DNA of 33,393 nucleotides from 2-01-FULL-41-26 sp964587505 (GTDB taxonomy: Bacteria; Patescibacteriota; Minisyncoccia; 2-02-FULL-40-12; GWA2-44-9): the NCBI GenBank assembly GCA_964587505.1, contig CAZPLD010000003.1, forward strand, positions 1 to 33,393, in the 5' to 3' direction. Shown here in pieces: positions 7,216 to 14,833 of this stretch. Under the pieces are notes generated by a model, which worked only from the letters and a program-made list of their open reading frames with translations, was not told the origin of the DNA and did not search any database. Numbering within the stretch: the first letter of the stretch is position 1; each line of letters starts with the position of its first letter. Position numbers and translations under genes: made by a program.

Positions 7216-9144
7216 ATGTATATCATAGAAGTCATACCCTTAATCATCCTCCCCTCAAATGCGCCTCAACTATTGAGTTATTTTTTTAATAAAAAACTGG
7301 AGAAAGGAGTAATGGTAGAAGTGCTTATCGGCAACCGGAAGGTACGGGCCACCGTAGCCGCTTCAACCCCCATTGAAGACAGGAAAATATCTCTTAAAAA
7401 GTCGGGTTTTCAGCTTAAACAACTGTCGTCTGTCGTAAGCGAATCCCCCCAGATCAGCGACAATCAGTTCAAAATCGCTCTTTGGCTTTCAAGATATTAT
7501 TATGCCCCTCTTGGGTATTGCCTAAAAACGGTTCTCCCTTCCTTCTTTTTAAAAAAAGGTTATGAAATAATCGTTCCCGCCGAAAAAAAATCCAAAACAG
7601 AAACTATCGCCAGAAAACCACTTTTTATTTTATCAAATGCAAAAGAAACCCTAACCAATATTCTCCCCTTCATCAAGAAGGCAATAGAAGGACAAGCCCA
7701 AATCGCTTTAATTGTTCCCGACACGTCCACTATTGAATATTTCTATGAAAATCTGGCACAGAACTATGAAGTTGTTAAAATTTCTTCTTCTCTTTCAAAT
7801 AAAAATCTTCATAGCGCTTGGAAAAAAATTGCTTCCGGCCAGGCAGATATAATATTGGGCACAAGACAAGCTTTATTTATGCCCTTCAAAAATCTGAAGC
7901 TTCTTATTGTGGACGATGTCCTTCACGAATTTTACAAGTCCGACATGACTCCAAAATATAACACTCCCGATCTGGCCAAAACAATAGCCGACATGCATGG
8001 AGCAAAAACAATCTTTATTTCGCCTATTACCGGAATAGAAAATTATTATTATCTCAAAAATAAGAAATATGAATTACTGGACGAAACTAAACCCCGCTCT
8101 CCTTTAAGGGTCGTGAATATGGTCGAAGAAATAAAAAACGGCAATTTTTCTTTGTTCAGCAAGGAATTCAAGAACCAATTTCTTTCCGCAATAAATCCAA
8201 GTAGTCAAGGCAAGAAAATACTTATTTTTTCTCCGAGGCGAGGCCATTCAGGCGTTCTGGTCTGCCAGAATTGCGGATACGCCGTCAAATGTAAAGAGTG
8301 CGGTATCGCTTTCCGTATTCATAAGGTCACAGATTTTATTTTACTCTGCCATCGTTGTTCCAGGCGCCTGAAAATGCCGACGAATTGCCCGAACTGCAAT
8401 AGTTTCAAGCTTAAAACACAGGGTCCTGCCGGCACTCAAAAAATTTATGATGAGGTCCAGAAACTGATTGCCATGAGCGGCGCCGATAAAGTGCCGGTTC
8501 AGATTCTTGATGCCGATGTCGTAAAAAACGAAACAGAAGAAGAAGATATTACTAACGAAGTTAAAAAACCTCACACTTCCATTTTGATAGCAACCCAGAT
8601 GGTTTTTAGCCACCGTTATGATATAAAATTCGACCTCATTGGAGTTTTAAATACCGATAGTCTGATAAGTACTCCTGATTTTAAAACGGAAGAAAGGTTG
8701 TTTTACCAGATAGAAAAGTTGCTGGATTTCCGGCCGAAGAATATGCTTATTCAAACTTACAACCCAGAAAATAGCGCAATCCTAACAGCAAGCGAAGGGC
8801 GCTACAAAGATTTCTATGATAAAGATCTCGAAACAAGAAGGGTCTTTTCTTATCCGCCGTATTCACGCCTCGTTAGGCTTACCTACAGACACAAAAGCCG
8901 CGACAAAGCGTCTTACGAATCAAGGGTCTTAAGCGGTAGATTGAAAATGGCAATAGCCCAAATGAAACTGGACCAAAAAATTAAGCTCATTGATTCGCAT
9001 CCGTCTTTCACCGAAAAAGAAAGGGGTCTTTTCGCTTATAATATTGTTTTGAAAGTTTTGCCCGGACTCGAAAACATCAAAGATATCCTAAAATACGTCC
9101 CCTCAAACTGGTCAATCGATGTTGACCCCCGCTCGATTATTTAG
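7216..9144 (+). CDS. priA: PriA-like primosomal protein N' with degenerate helicase motifs
   Basis: A replication-restart PriA homologue by domain order. It has an N-terminal DNA-binding domain, a helicase-like core, a zinc module and a C-terminal domain. All eight zinc-module cysteines are kept (CQNC, CKEC, CHRC, CPNC from about residue 349). ADIILGTRQALFMPFKN and LIGVLNTDSLI match PriA closely. The ATPase motifs are gone: where PriA has GSGKT the protein reads NAKET, DEEH is replaced by DDVLH, the SAT-type motif III reads SPITG, and motif VI (normally QVAGRAGR) is replaced by LLDFRPKNML. It is therefore very probably not an ATP-driven helicase but may still bind forks and load other factors. 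Length (642 aa) is close to normal. It is first of a plus-strand run priA-def-fmt. Confidence 0.85.
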   Translation: MYIIEVIPLIILPSNAPQLLSYFFNKKLEKGVMVEVLIGNRKVRATVAASTPIEDRKISLKKSGFQLKQLSSVVSESPQISDNQFKIALWLSRYYYAPLGYCLKTVLPSFFLKKGYEIIVPAEKKSKTETIARKPLFILSNAKETLTNILPFIKKAIEGQAQIALIVPDTSTIEYFYENLAQNYEVVKISSSLSNKNLHSAWKKIASGQADIILGTRQALFMPFKNLKLLIVDDVLHEFYKSDMTPKYNTPDLAKTIADMHGAKTIFISPITGIENYYYLKNKKYELLDETKPRSPLRVVNMVEEIKNGNFSLFSKEFKNQFLSAINPSSQGKKILIFSPRRGHSGVLVCQNCGYAVKCKECGIAFRIHKVTDFILLCHRCSRRLKMPTNCPNCNSFKLKTQGPAGTQKIYDEVQKLIAMSGADKVPVQILDADVVKNETEEEDITNEVKKPHTSILIATQMVFSHRYDIKFDLIGVLNTDSLISTPDFKTEERLFYQIEKLLDFRPKNMLIQTYNPENSAILTASEGRYKDFYDKDLETRRVFSYPPYSRLVRLTYRHKSRDKASYESRVLSGRLKMAIAQMKLDQKIKLIDSHPSFTEKERGLFAYNIVLKVLPGLENIKDILKYVPSNWSIDVDPRSII

Positions 9145-9156
9145 CATAATCTAATC

Positions 9157-9618
9157 GTGGAGATAACAAAAGTCCCAAATAAAATTCTGGCTAAAACAAC
9201 CGAGAAGGTTGTGTTAAAAGATATCAAGAACGGCTTGTTTAAAGAGCTTGTTTCGGGTATGAAAAAAGCCATGATTGATAATCAAGGCGTCGGCCTTGCA
9301 GCAAATCAAATCGGAAAAGATTTAAGCATTTTTGTTATCGATGAAAAATTGGCGGCCGAAAACAACGTGCCGGATATTTTGTTCAACCCGGAAATTACCG
9401 AATACTCCAGAGAAAAAGATGAGCTGGAAGAAGGCTGTCTTTCTATCCCCGGCTATGGTGCAAACCTCAAACGATCAAAAAAAATAAAAATAAAAGCCAT
9501 AGATGAGGACGGCAATAAAATCAAATTAAAGGCCCGTGGATTTTTGGCAAGAGTCCTTCAACACGAAACAGATCATCTAAACGGCAAAACAATAAAAGAT
9601 CGAGCTAATGAAAAATAA
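9157..9618 (+). CDS. def: Peptide deformylase
   Basis: Removes the formyl group from nascent N-terminal Met, 153 aa. All three metal-site motifs are present: GVGLAANQIG, EEGCLSIPG (metal Cys) and QHETDHLNG (HExxH). It begins with GTG 12 nt after the priA stop; no in-frame ATG lies close enough to replace it. The last 11 nt overlap fmt (ATGAAAAATAA), so formylation and deformylation are translationally linked, a common pairing in bacteria. The length is slightly below the usual 165-190 aa because the C-terminal tail is short. Confidence 0.94.
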   Translation: MEITKVPNKILAKTTEKVVLKDIKNGLFKELVSGMKKAMIDNQGVGLAANQIGKDLSIFVIDEKLAAENNVPDILFNPEITEYSREKDELEEGCLSIPGYGANLKRSKKIKIKAIDEDGNKIKLKARGFLARVLQHETDHLNGKTIKDRANEK

Positions 9619-10384
9619 TCTAAATATCGTATTTTTTGGCACTTCTAATTTTGCCATGCCGGTTTTAGAAGCTCTCATAAAAAACGGCTATAATGTTTCT
9701 CATTTTCAGTCGAAATCTTTAAAGGACGAGCAGATTTTTGAAGAATTTAAAAACTTAAACCCAGACCTCTGCGTCGTAGCTGCTTATGGCAAGATACTGC
9801 CTTCTCGATATCTCGAAATACCGAAATATGGTTTCCTGAATGTCCACCCTTCTTTGCTTCCGAAGTACCGAGGTCCTTCCCCTGTCCAAACAGCTATACT
9901 CAATGGAGATAAAGAAACAGGCGTTTCAATCATGATGGTTGATTCGGAGGTTGACCATGGACCAGTACTCGCACAGAAGACCTACAACTTACAACCTACA
10001 ACTTATAATCTGCAAGCATCAAAAGAGTTATTTGAATTCGGGGCAGAATTACTAATAGAAACCCTGCCTAAATATATTGACGGAAAAATTGAGATTAAAC
10101 CTCAAGAACACGCAAAGGCAACATTCACAAAAATGTTCAAAAGAGAAGACGGCCGCATAAACTGGTCTGAACCCAGCAATAAAACATATAACCGGATAAG
10201 AGCCCTCAACCCCGAACCGGGAACGTGGAGTGTCTGGAAAGGTAAAATAATAAATATCAAAAAAGCTGAACTCCATGACGGAAAAATAAAGATTCAAATC
10301 ATCCAAATGGAGGGGGGGAAAGAAATGTCCCTTGAAGAGTTTCTTCGTGGCCATCGCGACTTTGATATTTCTCAATTAAAATAA
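9608..10384 (+). CDS. fmt: Methionyl-tRNA formyltransferase, shortened
   Basis: Transfers formyl from 10-formyl-THF to Met-tRNAi. Motifs kept: VFFGTSNFAMPVLEAL at the N terminus, the catalytic NVHPSLLPKYRGPSP (Asn, His) and Asp in SEVDHGPVLAQ. The protein is 258 aa against roughly 310-315 in the family. The usual loop between the second beta strand and helix (the PDKPxGRGxKLxPSPVK region) is missing, so NGYNVS runs directly into HFQSKSLKDE. The C-terminal OB-like domain is also trimmed, although EMSLEEFLRGH remains. A 14-bp tandem repeat (9981-10008) encodes YNLQPTTYNLQ in a variable loop. There is no frameshift and the reading frame is intact, so it is probably functional but reduced. It overlaps def by 11 nt. 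Confidence 0.9.
   Translation: MKNNLNIVFFGTSNFAMPVLEALIKNGYNVSHFQSKSLKDEQIFEEFKNLNPDLCVVAAYGKILPSRYLEIPKYGFLNVHPSLLPKYRGPSPVQTAILNGDKETGVSIMMVDSEVDHGPVLAQKTYNLQPTTYNLQASKELFEFGAELLIETLPKYIDGKIEIKPQEHAKATFTKMFKREDGRINWSEPSNKTYNRIRALNPEPGTWSVWKGKIINIKKAELHDGKIKIQIIQMEGGKEMSLEEFLRGHRDFDISQLK
9981..10008 (+). repeat. 14-bp tandem repeat inside fmt
   Basis: Two copies of cctacaacttacaa, the second with one change (ataa at its end). They give a 7-residue protein echo (TYNLQ, then TYNLQ). The motif looks like a simple intergenic repeat that has landed in a loop of the gene. Confidence 0.7.
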
Positions 10385-10415
10385 ACGGCTCACATATGTG
10401 AGCCGTTTATTTTTT
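10381..10415. terminator. Bidirectional terminator between fmt and the secreted protein gene
   Basis: A perfect 30-nt palindrome (10381-10410) is followed by TTTTT on the plus strand and by TTTT on the minus strand. It serves the convergent fmt and the gene ending at 10414. The fmt stop codon lies inside it. Confidence 0.88.
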
Positions 10416-11676
10416 ATAATACTACCGGTTTATCTGTTTTATACGTAGCAAGTTCGGTTTGGTTTATCGGGGCGATCTGTTCAGGATCTATTTTCAATCT
10501 CTTCACAGCTTGAGGTGTAAGGTATCTTTTGGTATTTCCCTGTATGATCTGGAAAACATCGCGGTTCAACGGATTTTCTAAAAATACAAATTGATTCTGA
10601 GGATAGAAGTTAAATTCTTTTTTGCTGATTATGATTATATCTTCCTCCCTGTCTCCATAGGAACTGAAAACATTTTTGTCCGGAACAAGCCGTACCATAC
10701 CGCCTTCGGTAAAATAGTACGTCTTTTTCTTATTGCCGGTAACCTGCATCAGTTTTATCCTCGGAAATTTGTCGAGCTGTTTTTGGGTTATGTCCTGAAC
10801 CCATTCAATCTTAAAACCATAATCGTAAAATATATCCATGGTCGGAATGAAATGTTTTTTACCTCCGACTATTTCATAGATTTCAGACTGGCCTTTTACC
10901 CTAACAAGGTTCACAGAATCACCGCCCTCTTGTTTTTCTCCAGCATTATAAATCGCAGCAGTTAAGCCGGAATTATTTCCCGAACTATTAGAAGTATTTG
11001 TATTTGCGGTCGTTGCAATTGCGGAAGCATAAGTGTTGGTCTGCGTAGAACTAACGTAGGACGCAGGCGAAGCTACGCCGCAGCCAAGACCGACTAACGC
11101 CAGAGCGTTGCAGACATAAGAATTTACGTCGCCGCCGCTTAAAACACTGTAGCTATTATAAGATGAGTTAGTATAAATATTATTTTGGTTAACCGTTATG
11201 GTATCGCTAACCGTATAGGCAAGATAAACCGATTCAATATAAGCGCTTCCGACAAGCAAACTTTCTCTGGTTATTACCGCTTTCCAGCGCAATTGATTTC
11301 CCACAGAATCAAATGAGTAGGTATATCCGGGGTTGACCTGCATCCATCTTTGGCCGTTATTATTGGAAATATAATAGATTATCCTTGTATTAGAAGGGAC
11401 GCCGGCCGAAACATCCAGACGGGCGCTTATTATCGCTTTTGAGGGGTTCGCTATAACATTAGAAGTAATGCCCGAGGAAACAGAATCATCAGCGGTAAGC
11501 GCTCTGCCGCCGCTAATTTTAGCTCCGGTCTGAGACATGTCCAAATTATAATTGGATGATAAATCATCCGAATAAGCAACAATCTGGTCGGCTTTAGCCG
11601 AAATAGCACTTAAGGTCACGGCTATCAAAATAAGCGGAATGGTAAAATACTTAAGTTTTATAATAGAATTCATCAT
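10414..11676 (-). CDS. Secreted surface protein with three C-terminal beta-type repeats
   Basis: Not assigned to a named family. It has an N-terminal signal peptide (core FTIPLILIAVTLSAISA, cleavage probably after AKA). A beta-rich region of about 150 residues follows (including TRIIYYISNNNGQRW), then a low-complexity Asn/Thr/Ser linker (TNTYASAIATTANTNTSN). The last 160 residues look like three copies of a roughly 50-residue unit with pattern (Y/F)x(I/F)xxGxK(H/R), then a Tyr-Gly or similar, then FP/YP. The CNALALVGLGCG stretch has a possible Cys pair. The start is one of two adjacent ATGs (11676 or 11673), directly downstream of a textbook promoter, so the mRNA is almost leaderless. Exported adhesin- or envelope-like role is inferred only. 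Confidence 0.75.
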   Translation of the reverse strand: MMNSIIKLKYFTIPLILIAVTLSAISAKADQIVAYSDDLSSNYNLDMSQTGAKISGGRALTADDSVSSGITSNVIANPSKAIISARLDVSAGVPSNTRIIYYISNNNGQRWMQVNPGYTYSFDSVGNQLRWKAVITRESLLVGSAYIESVYLAYTVSDTITVNQNNIYTNSSYNSYSVLSGGDVNSYVCNALALVGLGCGVASPASYVSSTQTNTYASAIATTANTNTSNSSGNNSGLTAAIYNAGEKQEGGDSVNLVRVKGQSEIYEIVGGKKHFIPTMDIFYDYGFKIEWVQDITQKQLDKFPRIKLMQVTGNKKKTYYFTEGGMVRLVPDKNVFSSYGDREEDIIIISKKEFNFYPQNQFVFLENPLNRDVFQIIQGNTKRYLTPQAVKRLKIDPEQIAPINQTELATYKTDKPVVL

Positions 11677-11683
11677 CTTTAAT

Positions 11684-11712
11684 AGTATATCACATTTTAA
11701 TATGCATGTCAA
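11684..11712 (-). promoter_or_regulatory. Near-consensus promoter of the secreted protein gene
   Basis: On the minus strand TTGACA (11707-11712), 17-nt spacer, TATACT (11684-11689) preceded by TGA (extended -10). Only 7 nt separate the -10 from the first ATG, so the transcript would start at or just before the start codon. Confidence 0.85.
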
Positions 11713-11772
11713 AGTGGTTTAGTAGTATAGATTATTATATAATCAAATCGGATATTTAATTCGTGTTATCTT

Positions 11773-12495
11773 ATGACTGATCAAGAAACGGTCTTAACCG
11801 TAGAAAATCTGGGAGTAAGGTTTGATAATAACGAAGTTCTGAAAGGGCTTAATTTTTTTGTTCGAAAGGGAGACGTTTTGGCAATTGTCGGCCCGAACGG
11901 AGCCGGCAAGTCGGTATTGTTTAGAGCGCTTTTGGGTCTCATCCCATATTCCGGTGGATTCCGGTGGACTCCAGGGTTAAAAGTAAGCTATGTCCCGCAA
12001 AAGTTTAATATCGACAAAGATCTGCCTCTAAGCGTTGGGGAGTTTTTGAAATTTAAAGAAAAGAAACCAGAAAAGATTATCAGTGCCCTTAAAGCAGTTG
12101 GCATGACCGATGAGCATCATATCGAACACCACGTTTTAAATCAACGCATAGGTTGGCTGTCCGGCGGACAGATCCAGAGAGTTTTGATCGCTTGGTCTAT
12201 TTTGGACAATCCGGATGTTCTTCTGTTTGACGAGCCAACTGCCGGAATTGATGTTGGTGGGGAAGAAACAATTTATAATCTGCTGAAAAAATTAAAAGAC
12301 GAGAGAGGTTTTACCATCCTGTTAATTTCTCACGACCTGAATATCGTTTATAAATATGCCAATAATGTTATCTGCTTAAATAAAGAAATGGTTTGCTATG
12401 GCGAACCGAATATGGTTCTTGATCCGGCTTCACTGGCTAAACTTTACGGCGGAGAAGCCGGTTTCTATAAACACGAACATGAACATGATCACTAA
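11773..12495 (+). CDS. znuC: Metal ABC transporter ATP-binding protein (Zn/Mn type)
   Basis: ATPase subunit of a zinc/manganese ABC importer, 240 aa. Walker A GPNGAGKS is near 39-46, the Q-loop YVPQKF near 76, the signature LSGGQIQRV near 132, Walker B VLLFDEP near 152, and the H-loop LLISHD follows. The C terminus ends in a His/Glu-rich tail (HEHEHDH), a likely metal-binding patch often seen in zinc transporters. It overlaps the permease gene by 11 nt (ATGATCACTAA). No periplasmic/lipoprotein binding protein is next to it. A TATAAT at 11738-11743 could be its -10 but the -35 is weak. Zinc versus manganese specificity is inferred. Confidence 0.9.
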   Translation: MTDQETVLTVENLGVRFDNNEVLKGLNFFVRKGDVLAIVGPNGAGKSVLFRALLGLIPYSGGFRWTPGLKVSYVPQKFNIDKDLPLSVGEFLKFKEKKPEKIISALKAVGMTDEHHIEHHVLNQRIGWLSGGQIQRVLIAWSILDNPDVLLFDEPTAGIDVGGEETIYNLLKKLKDERGFTILLISHDLNIVYKYANNVICLNKEMVCYGEPNMVLDPASLAKLYGGEAGFYKHEHEHDH

Positions 12496-13252
12496 CCCCT
12501 TATTTTTACAGCTTTTAGTAGGAATACTCGTTGGTTTAGGGGCCGGCTATCTTGGCTCATTCATGATATTGAAAAGAATGTCTCTTGTCGGAGACGTGAT
12601 CTCCCATGTTGCCTTGCCAGGAATTGCCATAGCTCTTATTTTTGAAATTAATCCCTTCTTCGGCGCCTTCACTGCTTTGTTTTTAGCCATTGTCGGCATA
12701 TGGTTTCTGGAAAAAAGAACCGAGATACCTTCGGAAACATTAGTCGGCATATTCTTTGCTTTGAGCTTAGCTATGGGAATTTTAATTACCCCCGAACCGG
12801 AACTGCTGGAAGCGTTGTTCGGTGATATTACCCAAATAGGACCCATGGATGCTTTTATAACCCTTGCTCTGATTGCTATAATTTTCTTCATCATGTTCCG
12901 GATATATCGCGAATTAACCATAAGTATAATTTCCAAACAACTTGCCCAATCTATGGGAATTAACGTTTCAAAAACAAGCTTCCTGTTTCTCCTCTTGGTT
13001 GCCGCTATAGTTGCCGTAGGGCTTAAGGTGACCGGAGTATTTCTGATGGGCGCTTTGGTCATTGTCCCGGCAGCAGCAGCTAAAAATGTCTCCATCGGCT
13101 TAGCCCGTTTTACTAAATTAGCGGCTCTATTCGGAGGTCTTTCCGCTTTAGGAGGAATTTTATTCGCAAACTATTTCAATCTTCATCCCGGACCTATTGT
13201 GGTCCTGGCTAGCGGAGTCGTATTCTTATTGACTTTGCTTTTCAAGAAATAA
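12485..13252 (+). CDS. znuB: Metal ABC transporter permease (ZnuB/MntB family)
   Basis: Membrane subunit of the same importer, about 256 aa with some eight hydrophobic helices. LGSFMILKRMSLVGDVISHVALPGIA near the N terminus is split across the family's conserved start, and GVFLMGALVIVPAAAA is the typical ABC-3 signature. The start was set at ATG 12485 (MITNPLF); ATG 12479 is two codons upstream and equally possible, but the longer 5' extension lies in the znuC frame. The 11-nt overlap with znuC suggests coupled translation and fixed stoichiometry. Substrate is inferred from the family and the His-rich tail of the partner. Confidence 0.9.
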   Translation: MITNPLFLQLLVGILVGLGAGYLGSFMILKRMSLVGDVISHVALPGIAIALIFEINPFFGAFTALFLAIVGIWFLEKRTEIPSETLVGIFFALSLAMGILITPEPELLEALFGDITQIGPMDAFITLALIAIIFFIMFRIYRELTISIISKQLAQSMGINVSKTSFLFLLLVAAIVAVGLKVTGVFLMGALVIVPAAAAKNVSIGLARFTKLAALFGGLSALGGILFANYFNLHPGPIVVLASGVVFLLTLLFKK

Positions 13253-13263
13253 AGTGATAAAAT
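13235..13263 (+). promoter_or_regulatory. Promoter of efp
   Basis: TTGCTT (13235-13240), 17-nt spacer, TAAAAT (13258-13263) preceded by TGA (extended -10). It overlaps the end of znuB. The -10 ends 9 nt before the ATG, so a leader of only a few nucleotides is expected. Confidence 0.65.
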
Positions 13264-13272
13264 CTCGGGGCT

Positions 13273-13848
13273 ATGTCGCTTGGCGTAAACGAACTAAAAC
13301 CAAGAACTTTTTTGATATACGAGGGTCAGCCCTATGCTGTTTTGGAAACGCATCATTTGAAAATGCAGCAAAGGCGGCCTACGGTTCAGGTCAGGATGCG
13401 AAATGTAATTAACGGAAAAATCCTTGAAAGGAACTTCGCTCAATCGGATATTTTTGATGAAGCTGATGTTGAACGCCGGAAAGTTAAATTCTTATATAAT
13501 CACCGTGACCAGTATTGGTTTTCTTATGAAAATGAGCCGTCAAAAAGATTTCTGCTAACAGAAGAACTAATCGGCGAAGCTACCAAATTTTTAAAGCCCA
13601 ATACTATTCTTGACGCCATCGAATACAATGGCCAGATAATCAATATCGAACTTCCTGTCAAAATGGAATTTAAAGTTCTGGAAGCTCCTCCAGCAATCCG
13701 CGGCGATACCGCCCAAGGCGGAGTAAAACAAGTCAAAATAGAGACCGGCGCGTCCATCAACGTCCCGCTGTTTATAAACCAAGACGACATCATCCGTATA
13801 AATACCGAGACGGGAGAATACGTAGAAAGAGTAGAAAAAGGTAAATAG
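13273..13848 (+). CDS. efp: Elongation factor P with a Gln at the tip of the active loop
   Basis: Relieves ribosome stalling at polyproline. It is 191 aa with the three domains in order: KOW-like (1-65), OB (66-128), and C-terminal OB (130-188, VKQVKIETGASINVPLFIN). The domain I loop that normally reads KPGKG aligns gap-free to KMQQRRP. This puts Gln at the position of the modified Lys/Arg that enters the peptidyl-transferase centre, with Arg residues just after it. Usual Lys-beta-lysylation or Arg-rhamnosylation would not apply at that residue. It is transcribed from its own promoter after znuB. Its TAG stop abuts the TAA of the convergent next gene without a base between. Confidence 0.93.
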   Translation: MSLGVNELKPRTFLIYEGQPYAVLETHHLKMQQRRPTVQVRMRNVINGKILERNFAQSDIFDEADVERRKVKFLYNHRDQYWFSYENEPSKRFLLTEELIGEATKFLKPNTILDAIEYNGQIINIELPVKMEFKVLEAPPAIRGDTAQGGVKQVKIETGASINVPLFINQDDIIRINTETGEYVERVEKGK

Positions 13849-14388
13849 TTATTTTTTACCTCCTCTGATAAAAGAAACAATCACGATTGGTGCTAAGAAC
13901 CAATAGAACAAAGCTTCGTGGGTTGAGAAATATTCGGAAATATACGACAAGCTGCCGGATATTTTTAATGCGCTCACGGGAATTGTATTCGTAATTATCG
14001 TCACCAAAAGACCTAACTGCATAATACTAATTATGGAAACCGACAGAAATGATGCTTCTTTGATGGTCAGACGGCTTTTGACAAGAGAGTTGTTAAGCAC
14101 GGCAAACACTACTACATAAACAAACAGGAATAATCCCACACGCGTAATATATAACTCCGGCGAGACTCTTATTAAGTCATGCAGACGGTCAAGATAAGGA
14201 AATACTGACATAATTGCGTATGCAATATAAATCCCCAAAAGGGATATAAGCGCCCGCGTCCGGCCCAAGCTCAACCCGTAAAGCAACAAAAATATCAGGC
14301 CCAAAATTGCAAACAGCCCGGACGGCCCGAAATTAAAATTAAAGTTTGAGATAACGGCTAAATTGAGATTTGGAATATATTTCTCCAC
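13849..14388 (-). CDS. Orphan polytopic membrane protein, 179 aa
   Basis: Family not recognised. Four to five hydrophobic segments are visible: about 24-40 (GLFAILGLIFLLLYGLSL), 47-65, 84-102 (GLFLFVYVVVFAVL), 115-135 and 155-175. The N-terminal half is vaguely CvpA-like in its spacing but I see no decisive motif. It starts with GTG; TGTTATACT (an extended -10) ends 7 nt upstream, so the transcript would be leaderless. The gene is tail-to-tail with efp with directly adjacent stop codons, and no separate terminator fits between them. Confidence 0.65.
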   Translation of the reverse strand: MEKYIPNLNLAVISNFNFNFGPSGLFAILGLIFLLLYGLSLGRTRALISLLGIYIAYAIMSVFPYLDRLHDLIRVSPELYITRVGLFLFVYVVVFAVLNNSLVKSRLTIKEASFLSVSIISIMQLGLLVTIITNTIPVSALKISGSLSYISEYFSTHEALFYWFLAPIVIVSFIRGGKK

Positions 14389-14395
14389 TGATTAA

Positions 14396-14404
14396 AGTAT
14401 AACA
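14396..14404 (-). promoter_or_regulatory. Extended -10 promoter of the 13849-14388 gene
   Basis: TGTTATACT read on the minus strand (TATACT at 14396-14401), 7 nt before the GTG start. No recognisable -35, which an extended -10 can replace. Confidence 0.55.
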
Positions 14405-14410
14405 CAAGCA

Positions 14411-14439
14411 ACAAAAAGCCGACTCTTTGGGTCGGCTTT
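14411..14439 (-). terminator. Intrinsic terminator of the zinc-motif gene
   Basis: Nine-base stem (AAAGCCGAC / GTCGGCTTT, 14415-14439), 7-nt loop, followed on the minus strand by a T run. It overlaps the stop codon of the gene ending at 14438. Confidence 0.82.
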
Positions 14440-14779
14440 ACCTATACTCAGGATTGAAGGCGGGGCAGATATGAGGCAGACCTGTGGTCATACCGCATAT
14501 AAGGCACCTGTAGGTTCGTCCTTTTGCCTCATTTTCTTCCTGAAGAAGTTTTATCCCCCAGATAGTAGGATTATATTGGGATACTCCTCCGACTTGTCCG
14601 ACAAAACCCATCAAGCCAAAACCTTGCATTTTTCTCAGTTCTGCCAGCAACACGCTTTCTTTCATGTTGAGTTTGACGGCAATTTCAAACAGTGAATGGG
14701 TTTCATGCGCCGTTCCCAGAATTTTATACCAGCCTCTTTCCGAGGCAAGCTTAGAGAGCCCTTCTTTTGTCAGTGGCAA
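14438..14779 (-). CDS. Small putative DNA/RNA-binding protein with Cys/His motif
   Basis: 113 aa, family not recognised. Residues about 25-60 (HSLFEIAVKLNMKESVLLAEL, then a Gly-rich turn) read like a helix-turn-helix or winged-helix unit. The C terminus has CLICG and HICPAF, a likely zinc-binding Cys4/Cys3His knuckle. The frame opens directly after a TAA and offers only a TTG start at 14779 for this full length; the next Met is at residue 39. It lies 54 nt after dnaJ and probably belongs to the same transcript, ending in its own terminator. A regulatory or RNA-related function is a guess from the motif layout. Confidence 0.6.
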   Translation of the reverse strand: MPLTKEGLSKLASERGWYKILGTAHETHSLFEIAVKLNMKESVLLAELRKMQGFGLMGFVGQVGGVSQYNPTIWGIKLLQEENEAKGRTYRCLICGMTTGLPHICPAFNPEYR

Positions 14780-14833
14780 TCTCTTTTTTTAAAAACCTGC
14801 TTATTTTTATCAAAAAACAAACAAGTTGGCAAG

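Noticed and set aside
11949..11968. Short CCGGTGG repeat in znuC
   Set aside because: Two near copies of ten bases in a coding region with normal family residues around them; likely chance.
13849..14388. Calling this membrane protein CvpA
   Set aside because: Only the helix spacing is similar; no family motif can be read.
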